Of a stretch of DNA of 64,000 nt, positions 48,729 through 58,492 are shown piece by piece. Under the pieces are notes generated by a model, which searched no databases, was not told where the DNA came from, and saw only the letters and a list, made by a program, of their open reading frames with translations. Numbering within the stretch: the stretch's first letter is position 1; each line of letters starts with the position of its first letter. This DNA is from Myxococcus sp046520405 (GTDB lineage Bacteria > Myxococcota > Myxococcia > Myxococcales > Myxococcaceae). The stretch is taken from assembly GCA_046520405.1 (NCBI GenBank), contig JBKGHI010000016.1, positions 1-64,000 of the forward strand, read 5' to 3'. The position numbers were made by a program, and so were the translations under genes.

Positions 48729-51700
48729 AGCTCCCCCTCTTCCCGGCTCGCGCCGTTGACGCTGGTGTCTTCCGCCGTGCGGGACGCCCACAGGACGGTG
48801 TCCACGTGTTCCGCGAGTCCGGCGATGGTCGTCTGCTTGAAGAGCCGCTCCAGCGGCAGCTCCACCTTGAGCGTGTCGCGCAGCCGCGAAGCCACCTGCG
48901 TGGCCAGCAGCGAGTCACCCCCGAGCTCGAAGAAGTCGTCGTGGATGCCCACGCGAGGCAGGCGCAGGGCCTTCATCCACACGTCCGCCAGCGTCTGTTC
49001 GGTGGGCGTGCGCGGCGCGACGAAGGGACGCGTGGGCGCGCTGGCCTCCGGGTCGGGCGCGGGCAGCGCCTTGCGGTCCAGCTTCCCGCTGGCGGTGAGC
49101 GGCATGGCCTCCAGGACGACGAAGAAGGCGGGGACCATGTAGTCCGGCAGCTTCTCCAGCAGGAACTGGCGAAGCGCGGTGGGCATTACGCTGGCGTTCG
49201 CGGAGGGCACCACGTAGGCCACCAGGCGCTTGTCGTGACCGGCCAGCGCGCCGGGCTCCTCGCGGACGGTGACGACGACTTCCTGGACGTGCTCGTGCGC
49301 GCTCAGCGCGGACTCAATCTCCCCCAGCTCGATGCGGAAGCCTCGCACCTTCACCTGGTGGTCGGTGCGCCCCAGGAACTCGAGCGTGCCATCCGGCCGG
49401 TGGCGGACGAGGTCGCCAGTCCGGTAGAGGCGCGCTGCTGGGTCGTCGCTGAACGGGTCCGGCACGAAGCGCTGGGCCGTGAGCTCCGGGCGGTTGAGGT
49501 ACCCGGCCGCCACCAGTGTTCCGCCGATGTGCAGCTCGCCCGCCACGCCAATGGGGACGGGCGCGCCGTGCCGGTCCAGCACGTAGCAGGGCCGGTTCGC
49601 CAGCGGCCGGCCAATGGGGACGCGCGGGGCGCTCCATCCCTTGGGGATGTCGAAGGTGGTGGCGGTGATGAGTGTCTCGGTGGGGCCGTAGGCATTCAAC
49701 GTGCGCACGTTGCCCAGCGGGCCGTGCTGCCACAGCTCCAGCACCTTCGGCAGCACGGTGTCGCCGCCGATGATGACCAGCCGCAAGTCATGCGCGCCGA
49801 TGGCCGGCGGCGACTCGGCCCAGCTCTGCGTGAGCTGCTGCCAGTACGCGGTGGGGAAGTTCATCACCGACAGCCGCTGCTCGACGACGCGGCGGGCCAG
49901 CTCCTCGGGCGTCCAGACCTGGTTGCCGCGAAGGACGAGCGTGGCGCCCGTCATGAACGTGGGGAGGATCTGCTCCAGGGAGGCGTCGAAGTTGAACGAG
50001 GCGAACTGCAACACGCGGTCGCGCTCGGTCAGCTCGAAGTGGAGCTGCATGTCCTGGAAGTGCACCGCCATCTGCCCGTGGGCGATGACGACGCCCTTGG
50101 GTTCGCCCGTGGAGCCGGACGTGTAGATGACATAGGCCGGAGACGTGGCCGTCGCGGTGTTGGGCGGGTTCTCCGTGGGGCGCGACGCCAGCGTGCCAGC
50201 GTCCGTGTCCAGGTGGACGACCTTCGCGGTGTGCACGGGCAGCCGCTCCGTCAGGGCCTGCTTCGTCACCAGCACGGCCACGCGCGCATCATCCAGCAGG
50301 AAGCGCAGCCGCTCCGCCGGGTGGCCCGGGTCGAGCGGCACGTAGGCGCCACCCGCCTTCAGGATGGCCAGCAACGTCACCAGCATCTCCGGCGAGCGGT
50401 CGATGAAGGCGCCCACCAGCACGCCCGGCCCGACGCCCAGGTCTCGCAGGTGGTGCGCGAGCTGGTTCGCGCGCCGGTTGAAGTCCGCGTAGGTGATGGC
50501 CTGTCCGTCCAGCTCCACGGCGTGCACGCCGGGACGCGCGGCGGCCTGCTGCTCGATGAACTGGTGCGTGAGCAGGTCCTCGCGGTAGCCCACCTGGTTC
50601 TGGTTCCACGCCACCAGCACCTTGCGGCGCTCGGCCGGCGTGAGCATCGGCAGGTCGGCCACGCGCGCTTCCGGCTGCTTGAGCGTGCCTGACAGCAGTG
50701 TGCGGAAGCCCTGGGCCCAGCGGGCCAGCGTCTGAGCCTCGAACAGGTCGGTGTTGTAGTCGAAGTCGAGGACGAGCCCGTCCTCGGCGTCGATGACGTT
50801 CAGGCTCAGGTCGAAGGCGGCGTAGCGCACCGGCTGCGGGAGGAAGTGTGTCCGCAGTCCTTCCATCTGGAGGTTCCCCAGCGGGCGCTCCACGTTGAAG
50901 GTGACGCTGACCAGCGGCGTGTGGCTCGTGCTGCGCGGCAGGCCCAGGCGCTTGATGAGCAGGGCGAAGGGATAATCCTGGTGCTCGTACGCCTCCCACA
51001 GCACCTGCTTGAGGCCCTGAAGGTGCTCGGTGAAGGACTGCTCACCCCGCACGTGGCTGGCGATGGGCAGCAGGTGCGAGCAGTAGCCCACGAGTCCCTC
51101 GCTGCCCTCCAGGCCGCGGCCCGCCGCGGGGATGCCCACCAGGACGTCATCCTGACCCGTGAGGCGATGGAGGAAGGTGGTGTACACGGACAGCAGCAGC
51201 ATGAAGAGCGTGGACTGCTGCTGCGCCGCGGCCTCGCGCAGGGCCTGGGTGGTGGCGCGGTCCAGCCGCAGCGTCTCGCGTGCACCCTGGTAGCTGCGGT
51301 GCGCGGGACGGCCGAAGTCGGTGGGCAGCTCCAGCGCGGGGAGCGTCTCCACGCGCCGGCTCAGCCAGAAGCGCTCGTGGGCCGTATGCTCCTTCGTACC
51401 GCTCTGCTGCTGGAGCCACTCCACGTAGTCGCCCCACTGCATCGCGGGCGGCTGCGGGCGGCTCTTGCCTCCGAGGAGTTCGGTGTAGCGCGCGGCAATC
51501 TCGCGGACGATGACGCCCAGCGACCAGCCGTCCACCGCGACGTGATGCGCGGTGAGGACGAAGACATGTTCCTGCATGCCCAGCTTCAGCAGATGGACAC
51601 GGAAGGGCGAGCCCCGGTGCAGGTCGAACGGGGTGGTGCTCTCCTGTTCGTACCAGGCGGAGAGGCGCTCTGGCTGTTCGGACGCAGGCTGCGTGGACAG

Positions 51701-54700
51701 GTCCAGCAGCGGCAGGGACAGCGCGAGCGAGGCGGCAGCGGTCTGTTGCTCGCCGGACTCGTGGACGTGGATGCGCAGGGCGTCATGCCGGTCGACGACG
51801 TGCTGCACGGCGCGTTCGAGCACCTCGCGCTGGAGCGTTCCGTCGAGCCGCAGGCTCATCGACAGGTTGTAGGAGATGGAGCCGCCCGGGCTCATCTGGG
51901 CCAGTACCCAGAGCTGCCGCTGCGCCTCCGTCATCGGCAGCGTGCGCGGTTCCGCGCGGAGGGGCTCGGGCGGGGTGGTGCGTGGCCAGAACCCACCCGC
52001 GCGCATGTCGGCGACCGTCTCCGTCACTGCGCGGACGATGGCGTCGATGTCCTCGTCCGAGTGCGCGGTGGAGAGCATGCACGTGCGCCCCTCCCAGATG
52101 TAGATGCCGCGCTGGATGAGGTGGCAGAAGAACAGGTCCATCTCCAGCGACTGGTACAGGTAGCTGGTGTTGCCCGCGGCGGAGAAGCGCAGCACCGAGC
52201 CGCAGTGGACCGACTCGATGGGCGCCTGCTCGCGCTGGAAGACGTCGTTGAGCCGCGCGGCCAGTCCCGCGGCGCGGCGGCCCAGTTCCTCTTGGAGCGC
52301 GGGCCCCTGGGCCTTGATGTGCTCGAGGGTGGCCAGAGTGGTGGCCATGGTCAGCGGGTGCTTGCAGAACGTGCCCGCGGAGAAGGTCGTCTCGACCGCG
52401 GGGTAGGACGCATCGCCGTAGTTCCAGTCACCGCCGTCAATGCGGTCCACGAAGCCGCCCCGGTCCGCGACGGCGCCAATGGCCATGCCGCCACCGAGCA
52501 CCTTGCCGTAGGTGACCAGGTCCGCCTCGATGCCGTACCAGGCCTGGGCGCCGCCCGGGTGGAGCCGGAAGCCGGTGATGACCTCGTCGAAGATGAGGGG
52601 CACGCCCGCCTCCCGCGTCATCTCTCGCAGCGTCTTCAGGAAGGCCCGAGGCTGGAGGTTGGGACGGCGGCTCTGCACGGGTTCAACGAGGACGCCCGCC
52701 AGTTCGTGAAGGTGCTCGCGGATGAAGTCCAGCGTGCGTTCCTCGCCGTAGGGCAGCACGAGGACGTCCTCGACGACCTTGGGAGACACGCCCGCCGCCA
52801 TCGGCAGCGACTGGGGCTCGCCGTTGAGCATGCGGCCCACCACCAGCGTCCCGTCGGAGTGGCCGTGGTAGGAACCGGTGAACATGACAATCTTCGTGCG
52901 GCCCGTCGCGGCGCGCGCCAGCCGGAGCGCCGTCATCACCGCCTCCGTGCCGGAGTTGCAGAAGGTGACGCGCTTCATCCCGGTCAGCTCGCAGAGCAGC
53001 TCCGCGGCCCGTCCGCCCAGGTCCGACTGGGGACCCAGCTCCATGCCTTCCGCCAGACGCTGCCGGAGCGCGTCCATGATGAAGGGCGGGTTGTGACCGA
53101 ACAGGTGCACCCCGAAGCCCATGGAGAAGTCGATGTACTCGTTGCCGTCAGCGTCCCAGACGCGCGAGCCCTTCGAGCGCACGCTGACGATGGGGTAGCA
53201 GACCTCCTTCAGCTCGGCCCGGAAGTTCATCAGCCAGCGCACGTCGCTCCACTTCGAGCGGTAGCGGATGGCCGCGTCCTTCGAGCGCTGCGTGCGGGCG
53301 GTGTACTTCGCGATGAGTCCGTCGAGGTGCCGTTGCTGGACCAGGGGAAGCGCACGCTCCGGCGTGCCGGACTTGGGGCCCGCGCCAAAGGGCGACGCAC
53401 CGCCCGCCTTCGCGGGAGCGGCGGGAGCGGCTTTCGGTGCGGGCGCAGTGACTTCAGGTGGCGCTACGGGGAGCGGCAGCGGCGCGGCTGGACGTCCACC
53501 CAGGAGCGCGAGTTGCTGCGCCATGAGCTGGAGTTGCTGCTGGATGAGCTGCTCGATGGCGCTCCCCGGTGGCGCGGCCAGCGCGTTCGCGGCGGGCAAT
53601 GCGGCCACGGGGGGCGCGTTCATGACGGCCGGTGTGGCGACGGCAACCACGGGTTGTGGCGCGGGCGCGGCGCTCACGGCGAAGTCCGAGGGCAGCGTCT
53701 GGTCGAGGTGGCTCGCCAGGGCCTCCAGCGTCGTCAGCTCCTCGAAGAGCTGGCGGATGGCCAGCTTGACGCCGAAGCGCTTCTCCACGTTGCGGATGGC
53801 GTCCAGCAACACGAGGGAGTCCGCGCCCATCTCCAGGAAGGACATCCGCGGGTCGAGCTTCTCGGGAGGCGCCTGGAGCAGCAGGGCGACCACCGCGCGG
53901 AGCTCCGTGAGGATTCGCTCCTTGCGTGACACGACGGGCGCTGCGGCAGAGGTCTGGGTCATCGTCGTCGGGCTGTGGGAAGGGGCGGGGAGCGTGGAGT
54001 CCAGCAAGTACCTCTGACGCTCGAAGGGATAGGTGGGCAGCGGGACGCGCCGTCTCGCGTGGGGGTCGTCCACGGCGCTCCAGGCGATGGAGACGCCGCG
54101 CGTGTGCAGTGCACCGAGGCTGCCCAGCAGGCTCTCCCATGCATCCTGCTGACGGCGCAGGCTGGGGAGCCAGAGGCTCGTGCTGTCGGGCACGCAGCGC
54201 TTCGCCATGCCGAGCAGCGTGTCGTGCGGCCCCAGTTCAATGAACAGCGCCGGGCCCGCGTGCGTCAGCGTCTGGAGGCTCTTGAAGAACTGGACGGGCG
54301 CGCGCGCGTGTTGCCGCCAATAGGCCGCGTCGGGCGCTTGGGTCATCCGCTCGCCCGTGAGGTTGGAGATGAGCGGGATGCGCGGCGCCTGGGCGGGCAG
54401 GACGCGGGCCACCTGCTCGAAGCCATCGAGCATCGGCTCCAGCAGCGGTGAGTGGAACGCGTGCGAGACGGTCAGCGGCCGCGACTCCACGCCTTGGGCC
54501 TGGAGCGCCGTGGTGACGCGCTGGAGCGCGTCGCGCTCGCCAGAGATGACGACGTGCCGGGGGCCGTTGATGGCGGCGACGTCCAGCATCCGTTCGCCCG
54601 TCAACGCCGCGCGCACGGTGGCTTCATCCGCCAGGATGGCCGCCATGGCGCCGTTCTGGGGCAGTGCCTGGATGAGCCGGCTGCGCGACGCCAGCAGGGC

Positions 54701-56980
54701 CAGCGCCTCCTCCAGGCCGAGCGCACCCGCCGCATGCGCGGCCGTGAACTCACCCACGCTGTGCCCCATGACGGCGTCCGGCGTCACGCCCCACGAACGC
54801 CACAGCTCCGTCAGCGCATGGCCCAGCGCGAACAACGCTGGCTGGGTGTAGCGCGTCTGGTGGATGAGCTGCGCGGTGACGTCCGTCGTCGGAAACAGCA
54901 CCGACAACAGTGGGACGTCCAGATGCGGACGGAGAAGTTCGTCGCAGCGCTCCAGCGCCTCACGGAAGACGGGCGCGCTGTCGAAGAGCTGCCGTCCCAT
55001 GCCGGGGTACTGAGTGCCCTGTCCGGGGTACAGGAAGACGATTCGCGGTGTGGCTCCGCGCTGCACCTCACCGTGGTGCGCCCCCGGTGTGGCGTGCCCG
55101 TTCGCGAAGGACTCCAGGCGCGACGCCATCTCCGCGTTCGAACTCGCGGTGAGCGCCAGCCGGTGCGGCCAGACGTTGCGGCCGGTGTTCGCGGTGAAGC
55201 AGACCTCCGCCAGCGCGGGTGCGTCCGGAAGGGAGAGGTGCTCCTGGTACTGCCGGGCCATGTTCCGCAGGGCCGCGTCGCTCCGGGCAGACAACGTCAA
55301 GACGTGGCTGCCGCGCTCGGGAGCACGCGTTGACGCGGCGGGGCGCGGAGGGGGCTCGCTCAGGATGACGTGGGCGTTCGTTCCACCGAAGCCAAAGGCG
55401 CTGACGCCCGCGATGCGCGCACCCGGGGCTTGCGGCCATGGCTCGCGACGCGTCGGAATCTCGAAGCGCTCCGCGTCCAATGCGATGTGTGGGTTGAGCT
55501 TGTGCAGGTGGACCTGCGGCGGAATCTCGCCGTGGCCCAGGGCGAGCACCGTCTTCATCAACCCGGCGATGCCGGCCGCCGCCTCCAGGTGGCCGATGTT
55601 GCTCTTCGCCGAACCGATGAAGCAGCGCTGCGCGGCGCTCCTCCCCGGCGACAGCACCGTCTTCAGCGCCGCCAGTTCAATGGGGTCGCCCAGCGGCGTT
55701 CCCGTGCCATGCGCTTCGACGTAGCCAATCTGGTCGGGTGACAGCCTCGCCTGACGGAGCGCCTGCTGGATGACGTCCTGTTGCGCGGCGCCGCTGGGCG
55801 CGGTGAGTCCGTTGCTGAGCCCGTCATGATTCACCGCCGAGCCACGAATGACGGCGAGGATGGGCGCGCCCGAGGCCAGCGCGTCCGACAGCCGCTGGAG
55901 GACCACGATGCCGCAGCCCTCGGAACGCACATAGCCATCCGCCGCGGCGTCGAACGTCTTGCAGCGGCCATCCGCCGCCATCATCCCCGCCTGCGAGAAG
56001 GCGATGGTGAGCTCGGGGGAGAGGATGAGATTCACCCCGCCCGCCAGCGCCAGGTCGCACTCGCGGCCTCGGAGGCTCTGGCAGGCCAGGTGCACCGAGA
56101 CGAGCGACGATGAGCACGCGGTGTCCACGGCCATGCTCGGACCGCGCAGGCCCAGCACGTAGGACAGCCGGTTGGCCGCGATGCTGTGCGCGTTGCCCGT
56201 TCCCGCGTAGGCGTCCAGCAGGGAGCGGTCTCCGAACTGGCGCTGCGCGTAGTCACTGGTGCTGATGCCAACGAAGACGCCCGTGCGGCTGCCCTGGAGT
56301 TCCTGCGGTGCCTGGCCCGCGCGCTCCAGCGCCTCCCACGCGACTTCCAGGAGCAGGCGCTGCTGCGGATCCATTCGCACGGCTTCGCGCGGCGAGATGC
56401 CGAAGAAGAGCGGGTCGAACGCGCCGACGTCGTCGACGAAGCCGCCCCAACGCGTGTTCATCGTCGCGGGCGTGGACGGGTCCGGAGAATAGAAGCGCGC
56501 CGCGTCCCAACGGTCCGCGGGCACCTCGGTGATGGCGTCCCCTCCACGCTGGAGCAGCGCCCAGAAGGCTTCGGGCGTGGGCGCTCCGGGGAAGCGGCAC
56601 CCCAGCGCCGTCACCGCGATGGCGTCGTCATGCGCGCCCTCCGTGACGGGCGTCACGGGCGCATGTTGCACGGGCGCGGTGTCCTGGCCGAGCGCCTGAC
56701 TGAGCGCATCGATGGTGGGGTGCTCCCAGGCGATGGTGGGAGACACCTCGCGGCCGAGCCAGTCCGCCAGCTCGCCCGACAGGAACACCGCGTCCTTCGA
56801 CGTCAGCCCGTAGCGGACGAAGGGCTCCTGGCTGTCGACATCGTCCGGCGCGAGCTCGGCGGCCTCGGCCACGTAGGCCCGAAGCCATGTCGCGATTTCG
56901 CCACGCGTGCGGGCCCCGGGCACACCGGAGACCAGAGGGGAATCCACAGGGGCCTGTGCGACACCGAAAGATGGCTTCAT
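48725..56980 (-). CDS. Hybrid PKS-NRPS: ACP-KS-AT-ACP-aminotransferase-C-A-PCP
   Basis: 2751 residues. ACP1 (about 30-100, active Ser61 in YGLTSKDAV) would take the fatty acyl group from the FAAL. The KS (119-540) has Cys289 (DTACSSS), His424 and His464. The AT (645-940) has GHSVGE and HAFHS, the malonyl-CoA type. ACP2 has MGADSL (Ser1055). A PLP aminotransferase of the GSA family (1240-1660, FDEVITGFR, Lys1493 in TYGKVLGGG) follows, then C (HHVAVDG at 1812), A (pocket D-A-E-N-I-G-A-I-T-K, unassigned) and PCP (Ser2690). No ketoreductase is present, so the beta-keto group is aminated, as in mycosubtilin and iturin synthases. A Pro/Ala-rich linker (1100-1205) precedes the aminotransferase. Confidence 0.94.
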   Translation of the reverse strand: MKPSFGVAQAPVDSPLVSGVPGARTRGEIATWLRAYVAEAAELAPDDVDSQEPFVRYGLTSKDAVFLSGELADWLGREVSPTIAWEHPTIDALSQALGQDTAPVQHAPVTPVTEGAHDDAIAVTALGCRFPGAPTPEAFWALLQRGGDAITEVPADRWDAARFYSPDPSTPATMNTRWGGFVDDVGAFDPLFFGISPREAVRMDPQQRLLLEVAWEALERAGQAPQELQGSRTGVFVGISTSDYAQRQFGDRSLLDAYAGTGNAHSIAANRLSYVLGLRGPSMAVDTACSSSLVSVHLACQSLRGRECDLALAGGVNLILSPELTIAFSQAGMMAADGRCKTFDAAADGYVRSEGCGIVVLQRLSDALASGAPILAVIRGSAVNHDGLSNGLTAPSGAAQQDVIQQALRQARLSPDQIGYVEAHGTGTPLGDPIELAALKTVLSPGRSAAQRCFIGSAKSNIGHLEAAAGIAGLMKTVLALGHGEIPPQVHLHKLNPHIALDAERFEIPTRREPWPQAPGARIAGVSAFGFGGTNAHVILSEPPPRPAASTRAPERGSHVLTLSARSDAALRNMARQYQEHLSLPDAPALAEVCFTANTGRNVWPHRLALTASSNAEMASRLESFANGHATPGAHHGEVQRGATPRIVFLYPGQGTQYPGMGRQLFDSAPVFREALERCDELLRPHLDVPLLSVLFPTTDVTAQLIHQTRYTQPALFALGHALTELWRSWGVTPDAVMGHSVGEFTAAHAAGALGLEEALALLASRSRLIQALPQNGAMAAILADEATVRAALTGERMLDVAAINGPRHVVISGERDALQRVTTALQAQGVESRPLTVSHAFHSPLLEPMLDGFEQVARVLPAQAPRIPLISNLTGERMTQAPDAAYWRQHARAPVQFFKSLQTLTHAGPALFIELGPHDTLLGMAKRCVPDSTSLWLPSLRRQQDAWESLLGSLGALHTRGVSIAWSAVDDPHARRRVPLPTYPFERQRYLLDSTLPAPSHSPTTMTQTSAAAPVVSRKERILTELRAVVALLLQAPPEKLDPRMSFLEMGADSLVLLDAIRNVEKRFGVKLAIRQLFEELTTLEALASHLDQTLPSDFAVSAAPAPQPVVAVATPAVMNAPPVAALPAANALAAPPGSAIEQLIQQQLQLMAQQLALLGGRPAAPLPLPVAPPEVTAPAPKAAPAAPAKAGGASPFGAGPKSGTPERALPLVQQRHLDGLIAKYTARTQRSKDAAIRYRSKWSDVRWLMNFRAELKEVCYPIVSVRSKGSRVWDADGNEYIDFSMGFGVHLFGHNPPFIMDALRQRLAEGMELGPQSDLGGRAAELLCELTGMKRVTFCNSGTEAVMTALRLARAATGRTKIVMFTGSYHGHSDGTLVVGRMLNGEPQSLPMAAGVSPKVVEDVLVLPYGEERTLDFIREHLHELAGVLVEPVQSRRPNLQPRAFLKTLREMTREAGVPLIFDEVITGFRLHPGGAQAWYGIEADLVTYGKVLGGGMAIGAVADRGGFVDRIDGGDWNYGDASYPAVETTFSAGTFCKHPLTMATTLATLEHIKAQGPALQEELGRRAAGLAARLNDVFQREQAPIESVHCGSVLRFSAAGNTSYLYQSLEMDLFFCHLIQRGIYIWEGRTCMLSTAHSDEDIDAIVRAVTETVADMRAGGFWPRTTPPEPLRAEPRTLPMTEAQRQLWVLAQMSPGGSISYNLSMSLRLDGTLQREVLERAVQHVVDRHDALRIHVHESGEQQTAAASLALSLPLLDLSTQPASEQPERLSAWYEQESTTPFDLHRGSPFRVHLLKLGMQEHVFVLTAHHVAVDGWSLGVIVREIAARYTELLGGKSRPQPPAMQWGDYVEWLQQQSGTKEHTAHERFWLSRRVETLPALELPTDFGRPAHRSYQGARETLRLDRATTQALREAAAQQQSTLFMLLLSVYTTFLHRLTGQDDVLVGIPAAGRGLEGSEGLVGYCSHLLPIASHVRGEQSFTEHLQGLKQVLWEAYEHQDYPFALLIKRLGLPRSTSHTPLVSVTFNVERPLGNLQMEGLRTHFLPQPVRYAAFDLSLNVIDAEDGLVLDFDYNTDLFEAQTLARWAQGFRTLLSGTLKQPEARVADLPMLTPAERRKVLVAWNQNQVGYREDLLTHQFIEQQAAARPGVHAVELDGQAITYADFNRRANQLAHHLRDLGVGPGVLVGAFIDRSPEMLVTLLAILKAGGAYVPLDPGHPAERLRFLLDDARVAVLVTKQALTERLPVHTAKVVHLDTDAGTLASRPTENPPNTATATSPAYVIYTSGSTGEPKGVVIAHGQMAVHFQDMQLHFELTERDRVLQFASFNFDASLEQILPTFMTGATLVLRGNQVWTPEELARRVVEQRLSVMNFPTAYWQQLTQSWAESPPAIGAHDLRLVIIGGDTVLPKVLELWQHGPLGNVRTLNAYGPTETLITATTFDIPKGWSAPRVPIGRPLANRPCYVLDRHGAPVPIGVAGELHIGGTLVAAGYLNRPELTAQRFVPDPFSDDPAARLYRTGDLVRHRPDGTLEFLGRTDHQVKVRGFRIELGEIESALSAHEHVQEVVVTVREEPGALAGHDKRLVAYVVPSANASVMPTALRQFLLEKLPDYMVPAFFVVLEAMPLTASGKLDRKALPAPDPEASAPTRPFVAPRTPTEQTLADVWMKALRLPRVGIHDDFFELGGDSLLATQVASRLRDTLKVELPLERLFKQTTIAGLAEHVDTVLWASRTAEDTSVNGASREEGEL

Positions 56981-57033
56981 GGAAACTGTGGGAACGAGAG
57001 TGAAATCCTGCAGTCCGTGATTATTATGAAACC

Positions 57034-57057
57034 GTCTTGAATCCGACTAGTCTTGAA
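57034..57057. repeat. Direct repeat GTCTTGAA in the intergenic region heading the lipopeptide operon
   Basis: GTCTTGAA occurs at 57034-57041 and again at 57050-57057, a 16-base period in the 194-base region between the divergent synthase and deiminase-like genes. Tandem half-sites at such spacing are typical of regulator binding. No regulator gene is nearby. On the minus strand an A/T-rich TAATAAT lies at about 57021-57027 between the repeats and the synthase start and could be a -10 element. Confidence 0.4.
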
Positions 57058-57174
57058 GGGGTTCCGGGGTAAAATTCTGGTGCCAACGCTCCGAATGGGT
57101 GTCGGCGCGTTCATGGTGGGTCTCGGCGGGGCGATGTCCGGGCTGACCCACTGCTGTGACGACAGGGGCTTGCG

Positions 57175-58119
57175 ATGGCGTTCAGCGACTTCGAGTGCTG
57201 GTCCGAATCGGGTCAGCTGGATTGCGTGGCGGTGTTCCGGCCCGCGGCGCTGGACGTCACCAGCGCCGAGGAAGCGGCGGCGGTGGGCTTCATGCGGCCC
57301 GTCTCGCGCACGGAGGCCGAGGACGCCTTCGGGCGGTTGCGGGACACGCTGGCGCGCTTTGGCTGCCAGACGATTGACTTGTGGGAGCTGCTCCCGGAGC
57401 GCGAGCGCGCGGTGAGCGACACCACGGTGAACCGGGTCTTCGTGCGCGACACGGCGGCGGTGCTCGGGCGTCAGTTGGTGACGGGCACGGCGGCCTTCAC
57501 GGTGCGGCTGGCGGAGTTCGACGTGGCGCACCTGGCGCTGTCACAGCTTCAGCCGGACCTGTTGAGCGACGACGCCGCGACCTCCGCGCGCATCGAGTTC
57601 GGGGATGTCTTCGTGCTCGACGCGGAGCGGCTGCTGGTCAACGTGGGACTGCGAAGCGACGCGCGGGCGCTACAGCCGTTCCTGGAGCTGGCGTGGCGCT
57701 CGGGCTTCCGTGAGGCCGCGGTGGTCCGCATCCCGGAGAGCCTGGGCATCATCCACCTGGACCTGGCCTTCAACGTGCTGGGGCCTCACGCGGTGGTGGC
57801 GCGCGCCTTCCTCCGGCACACGCCCATCCAGGTGTTCCAGCAGGAACGGGCGCCGCACTGGGAGCCCTTCGACGGCTACTTCGCCCGGCGCGGACGGCGC
57901 GTCATCCCCTTCGAGCCACGAGGGGAGGGCGGCTTCATGTCGAACTTCATCTACGTGGGGCCGAACCAGATTCTCGCCTCGGAGAGCGCGGCGGTGGCGC
58001 TGCGCCCCCTGGCGAAGGAGGCCGGCATCGACGTGGCCAGCGTGGACATCGAGGCGCTGGAGCGGGGCAACGGCAGCGTGCGGTGCTTGACGATGCCCCT
58101 GCGCCGGCGCGCGGTGTAG
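57175..58119 (+). CDS. Arginine deiminase/amidinotransferase-superfamily enzyme
   Basis: 314 residues of the guanidino-group-modifying (pentein) fold. Landmarks in order are NRVFVRDTAAVLG (about 85-97, the substrate-binding RD), GIIHLDLAFNVLG (about 188-200, the catalytic HxD), NFIYVGPNQILASES, and a C-terminal GSVRCLTMPLRR containing the catalytic cysteine. Deiminases turn arginine into citrulline; amidinotransferases move the amidine group and yield ornithine. The ATG at 57175 gives a normal length. The gene diverges from the lipopeptide synthase; a supply role for ornithine or citrulline is possible but not shown. Confidence 0.82.
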   Translation: MAFSDFECWSESGQLDCVAVFRPAALDVTSAEEAAAVGFMRPVSRTEAEDAFGRLRDTLARFGCQTIDLWELLPERERAVSDTTVNRVFVRDTAAVLGRQLVTGTAAFTVRLAEFDVAHLALSQLQPDLLSDDAATSARIEFGDVFVLDAERLLVNVGLRSDARALQPFLELAWRSGFREAAVVRIPESLGIIHLDLAFNVLGPHAVVARAFLRHTPIQVFQQERAPHWEPFDGYFARRGRRVIPFEPRGEGGFMSNFIYVGPNQILASESAAVALRPLAKEAGIDVASVDIEALERGNGSVRCLTMPLRRRAV

Positions 58120-58143
58120 CGAAAGGCCGCCGGGTGCCTGCCC

Positions 58144-58347
58144 TCAGGAGGGGCGGCTCATCGCGGGCGGCGGAAGCGCTTCGCCTTCGCGCTCGTAGTA
58201 GAGGCTCGCGCAGCCCTTCTCATAGACGACGAGCACCCGATCACTCTCCTCCAGCAGGTCGGAGGCTTTCTCCGTGGCCTTGCGGACGAGCACGTCGAAC
58301 TTCCCCGGGCGCTGTTTGTTTCCGGCCCGGACTGTGACGACTGGCAT
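58144..58347 (-). CDS. Small conserved-looking protein, unknown function
   Basis: 67 residues from ATG 58347: MPVVTVRAGNKQRPGKFDVL, then a helical KATEKASDLLEESDRVLVVYEKG and a Pro-rich tail. Codons further upstream in the same frame read as non-protein. AAGGAG lies 11 bases before the ATG, rather far. The alternating strand-helix-strand pattern suggests a compact fold. It converges on the deiminase-like gene. No family recognised. Confidence 0.6.
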   Translation of the reverse strand: MPVVTVRAGNKQRPGKFDVLVRKATEKASDLLEESDRVLVVYEKGCASLYYEREGEALPPPAMSRPS

Positions 58348-58492
58348 GCGGTGTGCCGCTCCTTGTGCCCCGCGGCGAGCGGTTCCAGGCGGACTGCCCC
58401 GGCCCATGCCCATCCGAAGGTAACAAGGCGTGTCATAATCAAACGAACAGTCCGTTGACAAGCGGGCCGCGCCATGGCGGGAAGAAGGTCCC

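Noticed and set aside
57093..57112. TTGGCACCAGAATTTTAC on the minus strand as a sigma-54 promoter for the lipopeptide operon
   Set aside because: The -24-like TGGCAC is present, but the -12 GC is missing and no enhancer-binding-protein gene is near.
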